NCBI RefSeq assembly: GCF_000620765.1
Contig: NZ_JIAK01000009.1
Location: 62,001-126,000, forward strand
DNA: 64,000 nt
Source of the DNA: Desulfovermiculus halophilus DSM 18834
Lineage (GTDB): Bacteria; Desulfobacterota; Desulfovibrionia; Desulfovibrionales; Desulfothermaceae
Direction of reading: 5' to 3'
Shown here: positions 1 through 9,397 of the stretch, piece by piece
Layout of the letters: every line of letters begins with the position of its first letter
Numbering within the stretch: position 1 is the first letter of the stretch
The notes under the pieces: generated by a model
Told to the model about the DNA's origin: nothing
What the model saw: the letters and a program-made list of their open reading frames with translations, nothing else
Database searches by the model: none
Made by a program: the position numbers and the translations under genes

Positions 1-2
1 TC

Positions 3-329
3 GGCTCACCGTTACGACAGATAGAGAGATACGTATACCGGTACCTTCCGCTTCTCCCACACAGACCAAAGACACCTCGGCCCTGGGGAGACCTCATCGC
101 CAAATACAGGGTTGGCGATGAGTATGTATGGCTGGATTGCGGCATGCTGAAAAAGGTCCCGGCCAAGTTCTTCGACCGGCTGGATACCATCCAATGGGAA
201 GGGCGGACAGTATGCATTCCTGCCCATGTTGAGGAATATCTGCAGATCCGCTATGGGAACTGGCGAGAGCCGGATCCCTCATTTCGAACCGGGCTTGATG
301 ACAGCGCTATTGCTGAAAGAGGAATATGA
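3..329 (+). CDS. LicD-family phosphotransferase, C-terminal part
   Basis: The reading frame is open from the left window edge and ends with TGA at 327-329, so only the last 108 codons are present. The C-terminal pattern (a KKVP..F block, a strand ending in VCIPAH, then YLQIRYGNWREPDPSF) resembles the end of LicD/fukutin-related proteins, which transfer phosphocholine-type groups from nucleotide-activated donors to cell-surface glycans. It stops 6 nt before the PEP mutase gene, so co-transcription is likely. Inference: this could be the transferase that attaches AEP to a surface polymer. The N-terminal catalytic region lies outside the window, so the family call rests on the C-terminus alone. 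Confidence 0.6.
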   Translation, partial: GSPLRQIERYVYRYLPLLPHRPKTPRPWGDLIAKYRVGDEYVWLDCGMLKKVPAKFFDRLDTIQWEGRTVCIPAHVEEYLQIRYGNWREPDPSFRTGLDDSAIAERGI

Positions 330-335
330 GCTCAT

Positions 336-1940
336 ATGAACAAAGCCAAAACTACTCTGCTGCGTGAATTGCTTACCAGCAAATCGCTGGAGTTCATCTG
401 CGAGGCGCACAACGGATTGAGCGCCAGGATCGTGGAAGAGGCTGGATTTTCAGGCATCTGGGGCAGCGGGCTCTCGATTTCAGCCGCCCTTGGAGTGCGT
501 GACAGCAATGAGGCCAGCTGGACCCAGATCCTGGAGACAGCAGAATTCATGAGTGATGCCACCCAAATCCCAATATTGCTTGACGGGGATACCGGCTACG
601 GCAACTTCAACAACTTTCGCCGCCTGGTTAAAAAGCTGGAGCAGCGCGAAATTGCAGGCGTGTGTATTGAAGACAAGCGCTTTCCCAAGGCCAATTCCCT
701 GATCGAAGGCAAACAGCAGCCCCTCGAAGACATCGATACCTTTTGCGGCAAAATCAAGGCCGGAAAAGACACCCAATCCGATCCGGACTTCTGTATCGTG
801 GCCCGGGTTGAGGCCTTTATAGCCGGACTTGGTCTCAAGCAGGCCATCGAGCGGGCCGAGGCCTATCGCCGGGCCGGGGCAGATGCTGTCTTGATCCACA
901 GCAAGAAAAGGACCGCCGCGGATATTGAAGCCTTTATGCGCGAATGGGCCGACCGGCACCCGGTGGTCATCGTTCCGACCAAGTACTATTCGACTCCCAC
1001 TGGACATTTCCAGGACATGGGGATCAGCCTGGCCATTTGGGCCAACCATATTGTCCGGGCTTCAGTACAAGCTATGCAGAAAGCTGCTCAAAGAATCCAT
1101 GCCGAAGAATCAGTAGCCTCCATCGAAGACCATATCGTACCAGTATCTGAAATATTCCGCCTTCAAGGAGCCCCGGAACTGGAAGCGGCCGAAAACAGAT
1201 ACGACACCCTGCAGAACAGCAGAGCGAAGACAGTCATCCTAGCTGCCAGCCGGGGAAGCCAGTTTGGAGAAATGACCGCCGATCGTCCCAAGGCTATGCT
1301 TAAGGTCAACAACAGAGCAATCCTGGACGACACTGTTGCCAAGCTTAATAAGCACAAGATCAATGACATTTACGTTGTCCGCGGATACATGAAGGGCGCC
1401 ATATCCGGCGACGGCTACAATACCATCGATAATGCCGCGTATGCCGAAACAAACGAGCTCTACTCCCTGTATCTGGCCAGGCACGTCCTTGAAGGTGAGA
1501 GCCTGATCATGTATGGGGACTGCCTATACCGATCCCATCTGATTACCGATATGCTGGACAAAGAGGCGGATATTCGCATTTTGGTCGATGCGGACAAGGA
1601 CACAAGTTCAAAAGAGCATGACCATGTGATGTGCAGCAGGCCATACACCAACGACTTCCTGAACAAAGATATTTATCTTCAAGATATATCAGTAAAAGTC
1701 TATGACGAGACAGCCCATGGCGAATGGGCGGGGATCATTGCCTCCAGTCCAAAGGGGACACGGATGATTCGTGACACCCTGGAAAAAATGAGCACATGGG
1801 AAAACTTCAATCAACTGGCCCTCACAGATATGCTCCGGGAACTCATACCGGCCTGTACCATCCAGGTCGTCTACACCAAGGGCGGCTGGCTGGACGTGGA
1901 CAACCTCCTCGATATCGCAGATGTTGGAGAATTTCTGTGA
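336..1940 (+). CDS. pepM: Phosphoenolpyruvate phosphomutase fused to nucleotidyltransferase
   Basis: PEP mutase converts phosphoenolpyruvate to phosphonopyruvate, the C-P bond-forming entry step of phosphonate biosynthesis. The N-terminal part (about residues 10-270) has the isocitrate lyase/PEP mutase fold signatures: metal-binding [10 protein letters not shown] near 81-90 and [10 protein letters not shown] at 112-121, the lid motif that separates true PEP mutases from relatives. From about residue 290 a second domain begins with [12 protein letters not shown] and DRPKAML, the start of a nucleotidyltransferase fold, and runs to the C-terminus. At 534 residues the length fits such a fusion. 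The next gene starts inside its stop codon. The mutase call is firm; the nucleotide and acceptor of the fused domain cannot be told from sequence. Confidence 0.95.
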   Translation: MNKAKTTLLRELLTSKSLEFICEAHNGLSARIVEEAGFSGIWGSGLSISAALGVRDSNEASWTQILETAEFMSDATQIPILLDGDTGYGNFNNFRRLVKKLEQREIAGVCIEDKRFPKANSLIEGKQQPLEDIDTFCGKIKAGKDTQSDPDFCIVARVEAFIAGLGLKQAIERAEAYRRAGADAVLIHSKKRTAADIEAFMREWADRHPVVIVPTKYYSTPTGHFQDMGISLAIWANHIVRASVQAMQKAAQRIHAEESVASIEDHIVPVSEIFRLQGAPELEAAENRYDTLQNSRAKTVILAASRGSQFGEMTADRPKAMLKVNNRAILDDTVAKLNKHKINDIYVVRGYMKGAISGDGYNTIDNAAYAETNELYSLYLARHVLEGESLIMYGDCLYRSHLITDMLDKEADIRILVDADKDTSSKEHDHVMCSRPYTNDFLNKDIYLQDISVKVYDETAHGEWAGIIASSPKGTRMIRDTLEKMSTWENFNQLALTDMLRELIPACTIQVVYTKGGWLDVDNLLDIADVGEFL

Positions 1941-3076
1941 TTGATACCTATCAGTTTGGAAGAGCACTGACCAGCTTGGGGTATGATACCTTCAGCGGAG
2001 TACCCTGCTCGTTCTTGAAGCATCTGATCAACTATACCGTAAGCCACTGCACATACATACAAGCGGCCAACGAGGGTGATGCCGTGGCTGTGGCCGCCGG
2101 ATCCGTCCTAGGAGGGAAAAAATCAGCCACTTTGATGCAGAACTCAGGTCTGACCAATGCCCTTTCCCCTTTGACCTCGCTAAACTATCCCTTCCAGATC
2201 CCCTTGCTTGGATTCGTCAGCCTGCGGGGAGAAGAAGGAATCTCCGATGCCCCCCAGCACGAGCTGACCGGCCGCAAGACCCAAGCCATGCTGGAAGTTG
2301 CCGATGCTCATTACGCCTATTTGAGCCGGAGCACGGAAGAAGCCCTGGCCCAGCTCAAAGCCGCGGACCAGGTGGTGCAAAACAACGGGATCTTCTTCTT
2401 TATTATCCGCAAAGACACATTTTCCAGTGTTGACCTGCTGCCGGTGCGGCAACGGACCGGCATTTCTGAAAAGAGGCTGGAAAATGAGGAGCCCGGAGTC
2501 CTCCCAAGCCGTTTTGCCGTCCTACGGACCATATCCACTTTTTCCTCCCAGGACACCCTTGTCCTGTCCTGCACCGGCAAAACCAGTCGGGAGCTGTTCA
2601 ACATTGAGGATGCCGCCAACAATTTCTACATGGTCGGTTCCATGGGCTGCGTCAGCTCAATTGCCCTGGGACTCGCTCTGGCCCGTCCGGATAAAAAAGT
2701 CATTGCCCTCGACGGAGACGGAGCCGTGATCATGCGCTTGGGATCCCTGACCACCAATGCCTTTTACGCTCCAAACAACCTGCTGCACATCGTCATCGAC
2801 AACGGGGCCTATGATTCCACCGGAGGGCAGCCCACAGTATCCGACAATGTCGATTTCCCGGGGCTGGCAAATGCCTGCGGCTACCCGGCGGCGACTGGAG
2901 CCCACACGCTGGAAAGCCTCGTAGGACGTCTGGAGCAGTGGGTACGGACTCCGCGGCTCACTTTGCTCCATGTGCGGGTACAGAAAGGTGCGGCTCCAAA
3001 CCTGCAACGACCATCCCTCCCCCCTTATCGCATCAAGGAGCGGTTCATGGCCTTTGCAGCCCAGGGACGAAGGTAG
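1937..3076 (+). CDS. ppd: Phosphonopyruvate decarboxylase
   Basis: This thiamine-diphosphate enzyme decarboxylates phosphonopyruvate to phosphonoacetaldehyde, the irreversible step that drives the unfavourable mutase reaction. The best start is GTG at 1937, overlapping the pepM stop by 4 nt (GTGA); upstream in-frame codons lie inside pepM. This gives 379 residues, the usual size of the family. The N-terminal pyrimidine-binding half contains [10 protein letters not shown] and [13 protein letters not shown]. The C-terminal half carries the ThDP/Mg motif [10 protein letters not shown] followed downstream by the asparagine-rich NAFYAPNN. Sulfopyruvate decarboxylase is the closest alternative family, but adjacency to pepM makes the phosphonate role secure. 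Confidence 0.95.
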   Translation: MIDTYQFGRALTSLGYDTFSGVPCSFLKHLINYTVSHCTYIQAANEGDAVAVAAGSVLGGKKSATLMQNSGLTNALSPLTSLNYPFQIPLLGFVSLRGEEGISDAPQHELTGRKTQAMLEVADAHYAYLSRSTEEALAQLKAADQVVQNNGIFFFIIRKDTFSSVDLLPVRQRTGISEKRLENEEPGVLPSRFAVLRTISTFSSQDTLVLSCTGKTSRELFNIEDAANNFYMVGSMGCVSSIALGLALARPDKKVIALDGDGAVIMRLGSLTTNAFYAPNNLLHIVIDNGAYDSTGGQPTVSDNVDFPGLANACGYPAATGAHTLESLVGRLEQWVRTPRLTLLHVRVQKGAAPNLQRPSLPPYRIKERFMAFAAQGRR

Positions 3077-3110
3077 TGCTCACATCATTTGTCCGCAGGG
3101 AAAAACGTGT

Positions 3111-3854
3111 ATGCCTGAGCTTGCCGTGATCATGGCCGCGGGGCTGGGAAGCAGGCTGCGAACGTGGTCGTGCGGAAAACCAAAGGGATTTGTACCCATC
3201 GGGGGACAACCGATTATTGAGCGGTCTCTACAGATCCTTTTCCGTGCCGGCATCCGCCGGATTGTGATCGGCACAGGCCACGGGGCAAAATTCTACGAAA
3301 ACCTGGCCGCAGAATATCCGGGCGTAGAGACTGTATACAATCCCTGCTACGCATCCAGCGGCAGCTTCTTCACCCTGTACGCAATGCAGAAGTACATCGA
3401 GGAGGACCTCCTGCTCCTTGAGTCCGATCTTATCTATGATGCCCGGGCCGTAGAAGCACTGCTGGCTGATGAACACGACAATGTCATTCTGGCCAGCACG
3501 GCGACATACTCCGGCGACGAGGTGTACATTGAGACCGATGATCGGCTTTGTCTGGTGAATATGTCCAAGAGAAAGCTGAAGCTGAATCGGATATACGGTG
3601 AACTAGTAGGCATTTCCCGGCTTAGCGCCGAGGCCTACCAGACCATGATTTCTCAATTTGCCTCAACTGGTTCTGAACTCTACCAGATAGAATACGAGAC
3701 CGCACTGATCCGCCTGGGACAAAAGATTCCCGTACACGTGCATCGCATGGACAATCTGCCTTGGGCCGAGATAGACACGGAAGCGCACTTGCGGCGGGCG
3801 AAAACAGAAATCTATCCCCTATTGGGAGGAAACGCACTGAATCATGGACATTAA
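3111..3854 (+). CDS. pntC: PntC-like nucleotidyltransferase for phosphonate activation
   Basis: A 247-residue single-domain nucleotidyltransferase. The first ATG with a plausible ribosome site (CAGGGAAAA) is 3111. The N-terminal loop MAAGLGSRL with the following KPKGFVPIGGQPIIE block is intact, and LLLLESDLIYD supplies the metal-binding aspartate. In phosphonate operons such stand-alone enzymes (PntC) couple CTP to 2-aminoethylphosphonate before its transfer to glycans or lipids. Here it sits between the decarboxylase and the aminotransferase and overlaps the latter by 11 nt, which supports that role. A sugar-1-phosphate nucleotidyltransferase is the alternative. The fusion gene pepM already carries another such domain, so this operon encodes two. 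Confidence 0.85.
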   Translation: MPELAVIMAAGLGSRLRTWSCGKPKGFVPIGGQPIIERSLQILFRAGIRRIVIGTGHGAKFYENLAAEYPGVETVYNPCYASSGSFFTLYAMQKYIEEDLLLLESDLIYDARAVEALLADEHDNVILASTATYSGDEVYIETDDRLCLVNMSKRKLKLNRIYGELVGISRLSAEAYQTMISQFASTGSELYQIEYETALIRLGQKIPVHVHRMDNLPWAEIDTEAHLRRAKTEIYPLLGGNALNHGH

Positions 3855-4977
3855 GCGAACCATCCTGCTCAACCCCGGACCGGCAACCACTACCGACTCA
3901 GTAAAGAAAGCCCAGGTAGTTCCGGACATCTGCCCCAGAGAAAAAGACTTCTGCCGACTCATGCAGCAGGTACAAAAAAAGATCATCCAAGTGGTGAACG
4001 GCGGGGACGACTGCAGGGCAGTGCTCTTTGGCGCTTCCGGCACAGGTGGGCTTGAGGCCATGATCAGCTCAGTTATCCCGGAGACAGGCAGGGTATTGAT
4101 CGTGAACAACGGGGCCTACGGCCGGCGGATGAGGCAAATAACAGAACGCTACATTGCCTCCTCGCAGATTGTTGAATATCGGATCCGACCTGAGCAGTAC
4201 CCGGACACCGCCGAGATTACGGGCATTCTTGATCGCTATCCAGACATCACCCATATTGGGGTCGTCCAGCATGAAACCACTACTGGGATGATCAATCCGG
4301 CCGTGGAGCTGGCCGGAATCGCTCATGCCCGGGGAGTTGAAATCATGGTCGACGCCGTTTCCTCTTTTGCTGGCATGGATATCGATATCCAGCGCGATGG
4401 ATTCGACTACCTGGTCTCCACCTCAAACAAGAACCTCCAGGGGATGGCTGGAATCACTTTTGTCATCACCAAGAAAAAGAACATTCATAAGACCGCGAAT
4501 TATCCGAAGAGAAACTTTTACTTCAATCTTGCCGAACAGGACGCATCCTTCGAACATAACGGTCAAATGCGGTTTACACCTCCGGTTCAGACGATCTACG
4601 CCCTGGATCAAGCCCTGGATGAGTTTTTTGAGGAAACCCTGTCCGGGAGAATCGCCAGATACAGAGAGTGCTGGTCGGTTCTACGATCCGGACTGGACAA
4701 ACTGGGCTTTGGACGCTTACTTCCGGAGCACTGCCAAGGCCATTTGATCACCTCGGTTATTGAGCCTGAGGATCCTGCCTACAATTTCGACGACATGCAC
4801 GATTATCTCTACGGCAGGGGATTCACCATATATCCCGGCAAAATCGAAGATATCGGCACGTTCCGAATTGCCAACATCGGGGCAATCACCCCACGGGATA
4901 TCCATGATTTCATCGACATCCTTGGCACCTATCTCCAAGACCGAGGGATTCGGCCTGCATCAGGTCAGGATTTGTAG
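3844..4977 (+). CDS. phnW: 2-aminoethylphosphonate aminotransferase
   Basis: A class V PLP aminotransferase of 377 residues that interconverts phosphonoacetaldehyde and 2-aminoethylphosphonate. Visible features: LNPGPATTTDSV at the N-terminus, FGASGTGGLEAMI near 62-74, VDAVSSFAGMD around D170, and STSNKNLQG, where K196 is the predicted PLP lysine. These match the PhnW/AepT family. In an operon with pepM and ppd, without phosphonatase (phnX), the enzyme should run in the biosynthetic direction. It overlaps the upstream gene by 11 nt and is the last gene of the operon; no obvious intrinsic terminator was found in the 103 nt before the convergent CDF gene. Confidence 0.95.
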   Translation: MDIKRTILLNPGPATTTDSVKKAQVVPDICPREKDFCRLMQQVQKKIIQVVNGGDDCRAVLFGASGTGGLEAMISSVIPETGRVLIVNNGAYGRRMRQITERYIASSQIVEYRIRPEQYPDTAEITGILDRYPDITHIGVVQHETTTGMINPAVELAGIAHARGVEIMVDAVSSFAGMDIDIQRDGFDYLVSTSNKNLQGMAGITFVITKKKNIHKTANYPKRNFYFNLAEQDASFEHNGQMRFTPPVQTIYALDQALDEFFEETLSGRIARYRECWSVLRSGLDKLGFGRLLPEHCQGHLITSVIEPEDPAYNFDDMHDYLYGRGFTIYPGKIEDIGTFRIANIGAITPRDIHDFIDILGTYLQDRGIRPASGQDL

Positions 4978-5080
4978 ATCGCATCCTGTCCCCACCCCAT
5001 CCCCTTTACAATGCTCAAGGCGCCTTTCCCAGCAAGAGGGTGACCAGCGCTTCAGCTTACCTTCAAGCAAGCTCAGGCTT

Positions 5081-6118
5081 TCAGCGACCGGCGGGGAAAG
5101 GCCCCTGAGAAATGCCAGCATCCACCAGTTCCGGGGTGTCTGGGTGGGCCATTGTGGCTTCGTGCAGGGAAAACCCGGGGGGAGCAGGATTCGCAGTAGG
5201 CGCCGATCGATTCTCGCATTCCGGACGGTTGCAGACCCGGCACCACGGATCGGAACACGGGTCGGGGTGGACGATGACTTCGGCCTCCGGGCCCAGTTCC
5301 GCCTTGACCACATCCTCAATCTCCGTGACTGCCTGATGGGTCTGGGTCAGATCATAGAATCTGGGCAAAACAACATGCAGATCCACATGGATATTCGGGC
5401 CATAGCGCCTGGCCCGCAATTGATGAACGTGGATCCATTCCGGACGGCGCCGGGCATTGAGGACTTGGACAATCCTCTGGAGCAGCTCCGGATCCGCCTC
5501 ATCCATGAGCTGGCCCAGGGAGGAGCGCAAAAGCTTGGACCCGGTGTACAGGATATTTACCGCCACCAGGCAGGCCACAAGAGGATCGAGCCAGGTCAGT
5601 CCGGTCCAACCAACGAGGATGAGGCCGACCAGGACCCCGATACTGGTGACCACATCCGCGAGCAGATGCTTTCCATCCGCGCTCAAGGGCAGTGAGTTCT
5701 CTTTCTTCCCGGTCCGGATCAGCAGCCAAGCCAAGAGAAGATTGACCACCGCGGCCCCGGCGAGCAGAAGCATTCCCCCGCCCAGATGAGCCAGGGGCCG
5801 CGGATCGACAAAGCGGGGAACGGCCTGAAACAGAATGGCCACAGCGGCCAGAACGATGAGCGCCCCCTCAAACCCCGCAGAAAAATACTCTATCTTCCCG
5901 TGGCCATATGGGTGATTGGCATCCGGGGGGCGGCTGCTGAGATACACGCTGTACAGGGCAAAGCCGCTGGCGGCCACGTTGATGATCGACTCCAGGGCAT
6001 CGGAGAGAATTCCGGCCGAACCAGTCAGCAGATAGGCCCCGAACTTAAGGCCCATGAGCACGGCCCCCAGGCCCACAGTCAGCACCATGACCGACACTCT
6101 GGTCATCAGATCGTCCAC
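5081..6118 (-). CDS. Cation diffusion facilitator family metal exporter with Cys-rich tail
   Basis: An inner-membrane metal/proton antiporter of about 345 residues. It has hydrophobic segments near 10-30, 46-60, 84-100, 114-134, 155-172 and 178-192. Metal-site residues appear as SDALES (D40) in the second helix and HLLAD (H151, D155) in the fifth; the second acidic residue expected in the first motif is S44. The cytoplasmic ferredoxin-like domain follows (IHVHQLRARRYG, HVDLHVVLP). The tail adds four cysteines (288, 293, 296, 301), unusual for the family and possibly a metal sensor or binding site. The start is GTG at 6118; ATG at 6106 is an alternative with a comparable ribosome site. It lies 41 nt after the GspE-like gene on the same strand. 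Confidence 0.9.
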   Translation of the reverse strand: MDDLMTRVSVMVLTVGLGAVLMGLKFGAYLLTGSAGILSDALESIINVAASGFALYSVYLSSRPPDANHPYGHGKIEYFSAGFEGALIVLAAVAILFQAVPRFVDPRPLAHLGGGMLLLAGAAVVNLLLAWLLIRTGKKENSLPLSADGKHLLADVVTSIGVLVGLILVGWTGLTWLDPLVACLVAVNILYTGSKLLRSSLGQLMDEADPELLQRIVQVLNARRRPEWIHVHQLRARRYGPNIHVDLHVVLPRFYDLTQTHQAVTEIEDVVKAELGPEAEVIVHPDPCSDPWCRVCNRPECENRSAPTANPAPPGFSLHEATMAHPDTPELVDAGISQGPFPAGR

Positions 6119-6159
6119 TCCCTGGATAAGTTTTGACCGGCCGCCCCGGTCATCCGGAA

Positions 6160-8313
6160 CTACACGCCTCCGGTCTCTCCACCGGCCACGCTCCGAACCT
6201 GCTCGATGGTGGTCAGCCCCTGCAGGACCTTGATCATGCCGTCCTGCTTCAGGGTGGTCATCCCGTCGATTTTGGCCTGAGCCAGGATTTCCTGAGTGTG
6301 TTTGCGGAACTTGATCAGGTTTTTGATATCCGGGGTGGACATCATGAGCTCATGGATGCCCATCCTGCCCTTGTACCCGCCCAGGCAATGCCGGCACCCC
6401 ACAGCCTCGGCCAGGACCGGATTTTTGCGCACATCTTCCGGAACCGCCCTCTCCCACTCCGGACCGAATTCCGTTTTGATCTCTGCCAGCTGTTCTGCAC
6501 TCGGAGTATATACCTTCTTGCACTTCGGGCACAGGGTCTTGACCAGGCGCTGGGCCAGGACACAGAGCAGGGAATCGGCAAAGTTGAAGGGATCAAGATC
6601 CATGTCCAGAAGACGGGTAATGGTCTCCGGGGCTGAGTTGGTGTGCAGGGTGGAAAAGACCAGGTGTCCGGTCAGCGAGGACTCGACCCCGATATGGGCT
6701 GTCTCCCTGTCCCGCATCTCCCCGATCATGATAACGTCCGGATCGGCCCGCAGAAAGGACCGCAGAGTGGAGGCAAAGGTCAGTCCGATCTTGGAGTTGA
6801 CCTGAACCTGACGCAGCCCCTCCTGGGTTATCTCCACCGGATCCTCTACTGCCCAGATCTTCTTCTCCGGGGTATTGATCGTGCTGATGGCTGAATGCAG
6901 GGTGGTGGTCTTGCCCGATCCGGTAGGGCCGACCACCAGGATCATGCCGTAGGGCTGGGCGACTACGCGCTGCATATGCCGCAGATTGTACTCGCTCAGC
7001 CCCAGGGACTCCAAGGGCATGGGCTTGCCCGAGGCCAGCAGACGAAGGACAACATCTTCCTGGTTGTCCACCGTGGGAATAGTGGCCACCCGAAACTCGA
7101 CCACTCGATTGACCTTGGGCAGCTTGACCTTGATCTTTCCGTCCTGGGGCAGCCTGCGTTCAGCGATATCCAGCCGGGCCATGATCTTGATCCGGGATAT
7201 GATCGGCCGGCCGAGACCGAAGCGCAGCTTGCGGAACTCGTGGCATGTGCCATCCACCCTGTACCGGACCGCGCAGTACTTGGACACACTGTTCGGTTCC
7301 ACGTGAATATCCGAAGCACCCCGCTTCCAGGCCTCGATGAGCAGCGCATTGACCAGCCGGACCACCTCGCTGTCATCATCCTGGGACATGCTCTCCAGAT
7401 CCGAGGCCTCCTCCTGCTCAGGCTCGGAATCGACCTCCTCTTCAAACTGGGCGAGCTCGGTTCCGCCGGACATTTCCTGAAAAAAGCGATCAACAAAGGC
7501 TGCTATGTCCTGCTGCAGAGCCACCAAAAACTCGACCCGGCTGGTGCCCAGGATGAACTTGATTTCGTCCACCTTGCCCAAATCATACGGATTGTCGGTC
7601 AATACCTGAATCGACGGTCCATTGCGGGCAAAGGGCACCCAGTGATACTTCTTCAGAAAGTCCGGATCCAGATTCCGGTTCTCGAATATGTCAAAGGGCA
7701 GATCAACGGTCGGATCAAAGGCGACAAAGGAGACACCATAGAACCGGGACAGGGAACGCCCCACGTCTTCCTTGCTCAGGGCATACTGCTCCATGAGATA
7801 CTGATCCGGATCCCGGTCCTGGGAGGAACAGCGCTCCAGGGCCTCGTCCAGCTGCTGTTTGGTCACCAGCCCTTGTTCCAGAAGATAGTCGTATCTGGTC
7901 TTGGACTGGACCCGGGATTGATCCAGTTCCCGCAAAACATCTTCCAGGCCGGGAAAGTTCGGAACCAGGCGCTTGATCTGCCAAAAGCTCTGCTTGGCCA
8001 GGCTGTGCTGCCCTTTCTTCAGGTATGCACGGCCCAGACGAAAATGCAGAGCCGCAGACTCTTTGGGCGGGTAGGCCTGCAAAGGAAGAGAGGTGAGCAG
8101 CTCGACGGCCTCATTCCACTCCTGTCTCTTCTCAAAGCAGCCGATGAGAAACTTGAGGGTATGAAAGCTTTTATCCCCGCTTTCTACCAGGGAAAAGAGG
8201 ATGCGTTGAGCCTGCTCATACTCGCCGCTTCGATACAGTTCCTGGGCGTGAGAGAGCATCCGGTCCGGAGGGTCACCTGACAAGCTGCGTTGTGTCTTTT
8301 GCTCACTGCGCAT
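6160..8313 (-). CDS. TPR-GspE/PilB secretion or pilus assembly ATPase
   Basis: A 717-residue hexameric traffic ATPase of the type II secretion/type IV pilus class. Residues about 18-130 look like TPR-type helical repeats, about 140-290 like the GspE N-terminal (MshEN-type) region, and 310-717 form the ATPase core. Walker A GPTGSGKT is at 462-469, the Walker B-like IMIGEMRD at 528-535, and the zinc motif uses C595/C598 and C640/C643. No pilin, platform or secretin gene is nearby; it follows ilvC by 47 nt. Assigning it to pili rather than secretion is not possible from the sequence. The N-terminal TPR extension is uncommon for this family. Confidence 0.92.
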   Translation of the reverse strand: MRSEQKTQRSLSGDPPDRMLSHAQELYRSGEYEQAQRILFSLVESGDKSFHTLKFLIGCFEKRQEWNEAVELLTSLPLQAYPPKESAALHFRLGRAYLKKGQHSLAKQSFWQIKRLVPNFPGLEDVLRELDQSRVQSKTRYDYLLEQGLVTKQQLDEALERCSSQDRDPDQYLMEQYALSKEDVGRSLSRFYGVSFVAFDPTVDLPFDIFENRNLDPDFLKKYHWVPFARNGPSIQVLTDNPYDLGKVDEIKFILGTSRVEFLVALQQDIAAFVDRFFQEMSGGTELAQFEEEVDSEPEQEEASDLESMSQDDDSEVVRLVNALLIEAWKRGASDIHVEPNSVSKYCAVRYRVDGTCHEFRKLRFGLGRPIISRIKIMARLDIAERRLPQDGKIKVKLPKVNRVVEFRVATIPTVDNQEDVVLRLLASGKPMPLESLGLSEYNLRHMQRVVAQPYGMILVVGPTGSGKTTTLHSAISTINTPEKKIWAVEDPVEITQEGLRQVQVNSKIGLTFASTLRSFLRADPDVIMIGEMRDRETAHIGVESSLTGHLVFSTLHTNSAPETITRLLDMDLDPFNFADSLLCVLAQRLVKTLCPKCKKVYTPSAEQLAEIKTEFGPEWERAVPEDVRKNPVLAEAVGCRHCLGGYKGRMGIHELMMSTPDIKNLIKFRKHTQEILAQAKIDGMTTLKQDGMIKVLQGLTTIEQVRSVAGGETGGV

Positions 8314-8360
8314 ACGGATGGTTCACCTTCCAGGCGCAGCGAGCAAAGGCTTGGGGCATG

Positions 8361-9350
8361 TTACTTCTGCAGCCACGGCATCATTGCCCTGAGCTTTTCT
8401 CCAACCTGTTCAATGCCATGTTCCCGCTCAACCCGACGCATGGCCTTGAATGCCGGCAATCCAGCCTTGTTTTCCAGGATCCACTCCTTGGCGAAATTCC
8501 CGTTTTGGATATCGGCCAGAATATCTTTCATTTCCGCCTTGACCTGATCGTTGATCACCCGCTTCCCGCTGAGGTAATCGCCGAACTCAGCGGTATCGCT
8601 GATTGAATGACGCATTTTCTGAAATCCGCCCTCGTAGAAGAGATCCACAATGAGCTTCATTTCATGCAGGCACTCAAAATAGGCGATCTCCGGCTGATAT
8701 CCGGCTTGAACCAGGGTGTCGTATCCGGCCTTGATCAAGGAGGTCACCCCCCCGCACAGTACCGCCTGCTCCCCGAAAAGATCGGTTTCGGTTTCTTCCC
8801 TGAAGCTGGTTTCGATCACTCCGGCCCTGGTGGCCCCGATGCCCTTGGCATAGGCCAGGGCCGTATCCATGGCCCGACCAGTGGCATCCTGATACACGGC
8901 GACCAGACTGGGTACCCCGCCGCCCTCGGCATATTCGCGCCGGACCAGATGCCCCGGGCCCTTGGGCGCAATCATGACCACATCCACCTCTGGCGGAGGC
9001 ACGATCTGCTCAAAGTGGATATTGAATCCATGGCTGAAAACAAGGACCTTGTTTTGGTCCAGATGAGGCCGAACATCGTTTTCATACACATCGGGCTGAT
9101 GCTGGTCAGGGACCAAAATCTGAATCAGATCGGCCTGGTTGGCCGCATCGGCTGCGCTGACCGGATCAAACCCGTGCTCCTTGGCCAGTTCATAGTTCTT
9201 CCCCCCGGGGCGCTGACCGACCACCACATTCACCCCTGAATCGCGCAGATTCTGGGCATGGGCGTGTCCCTGACTCCCGTAGCCGATAATGGCCACAGTC
9301 TTGTTTGCCAGCAAGTTCAGATCTGCATCCTGTTCATAAAAGACGCGCAT
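8361..9350 (-). CDS. ilvC: Ketol-acid reductoisomerase
   Basis: Catalyses the NADPH- and Mg-dependent rearrangement and reduction of acetolactate or acetohydroxybutyrate in valine, isoleucine and leucine synthesis. The 329-residue length is that of the short class I enzyme. The Rossmann motif [10 protein letters not shown] near residues 22-31 and the [11 protein letters not shown] loop, with Arg and Lys suited to NADPH, are clear. The C-terminal knotted domain has the acidic metal ligands in [11 protein letters not shown] and [12 protein letters not shown] strong ribosome site (GGAGGAAG) lies 3 to 10 nt before the ATG. It is the third ilv gene, 47 nt after ilvN. Confidence 0.97.
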   Translation of the reverse strand: MRVFYEQDADLNLLANKTVAIIGYGSQGHAHAQNLRDSGVNVVVGQRPGGKNYELAKEHGFDPVSAADAANQADLIQILVPDQHQPDVYENDVRPHLDQNKVLVFSHGFNIHFEQIVPPPEVDVVMIAPKGPGHLVRREYAEGGGVPSLVAVYQDATGRAMDTALAYAKGIGATRAGVIETSFREETETDLFGEQAVLCGGVTSLIKAGYDTLVQAGYQPEIAYFECLHEMKLIVDLFYEGGFQKMRHSISDTAEFGDYLSGKRVINDQVKAEMKDILADIQNGNFAKEWILENKAGLPAFKAMRRVEREHGIEQVGEKLRAMMPWLQK

Positions 9351-9397
9351 CGTCTTCCTCCTTTATTCGTCGGGCCCGGACCCGGCCCTGTGCAGCC

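Noticed and set aside
1796-1936. Upstream extension of the phosphonopyruvate decarboxylase frame
   Set aside because: It lies within the 3' end of pepM. The GTG at 1937 overlaps the pepM stop in the common coupling pattern and gives the family's usual length.
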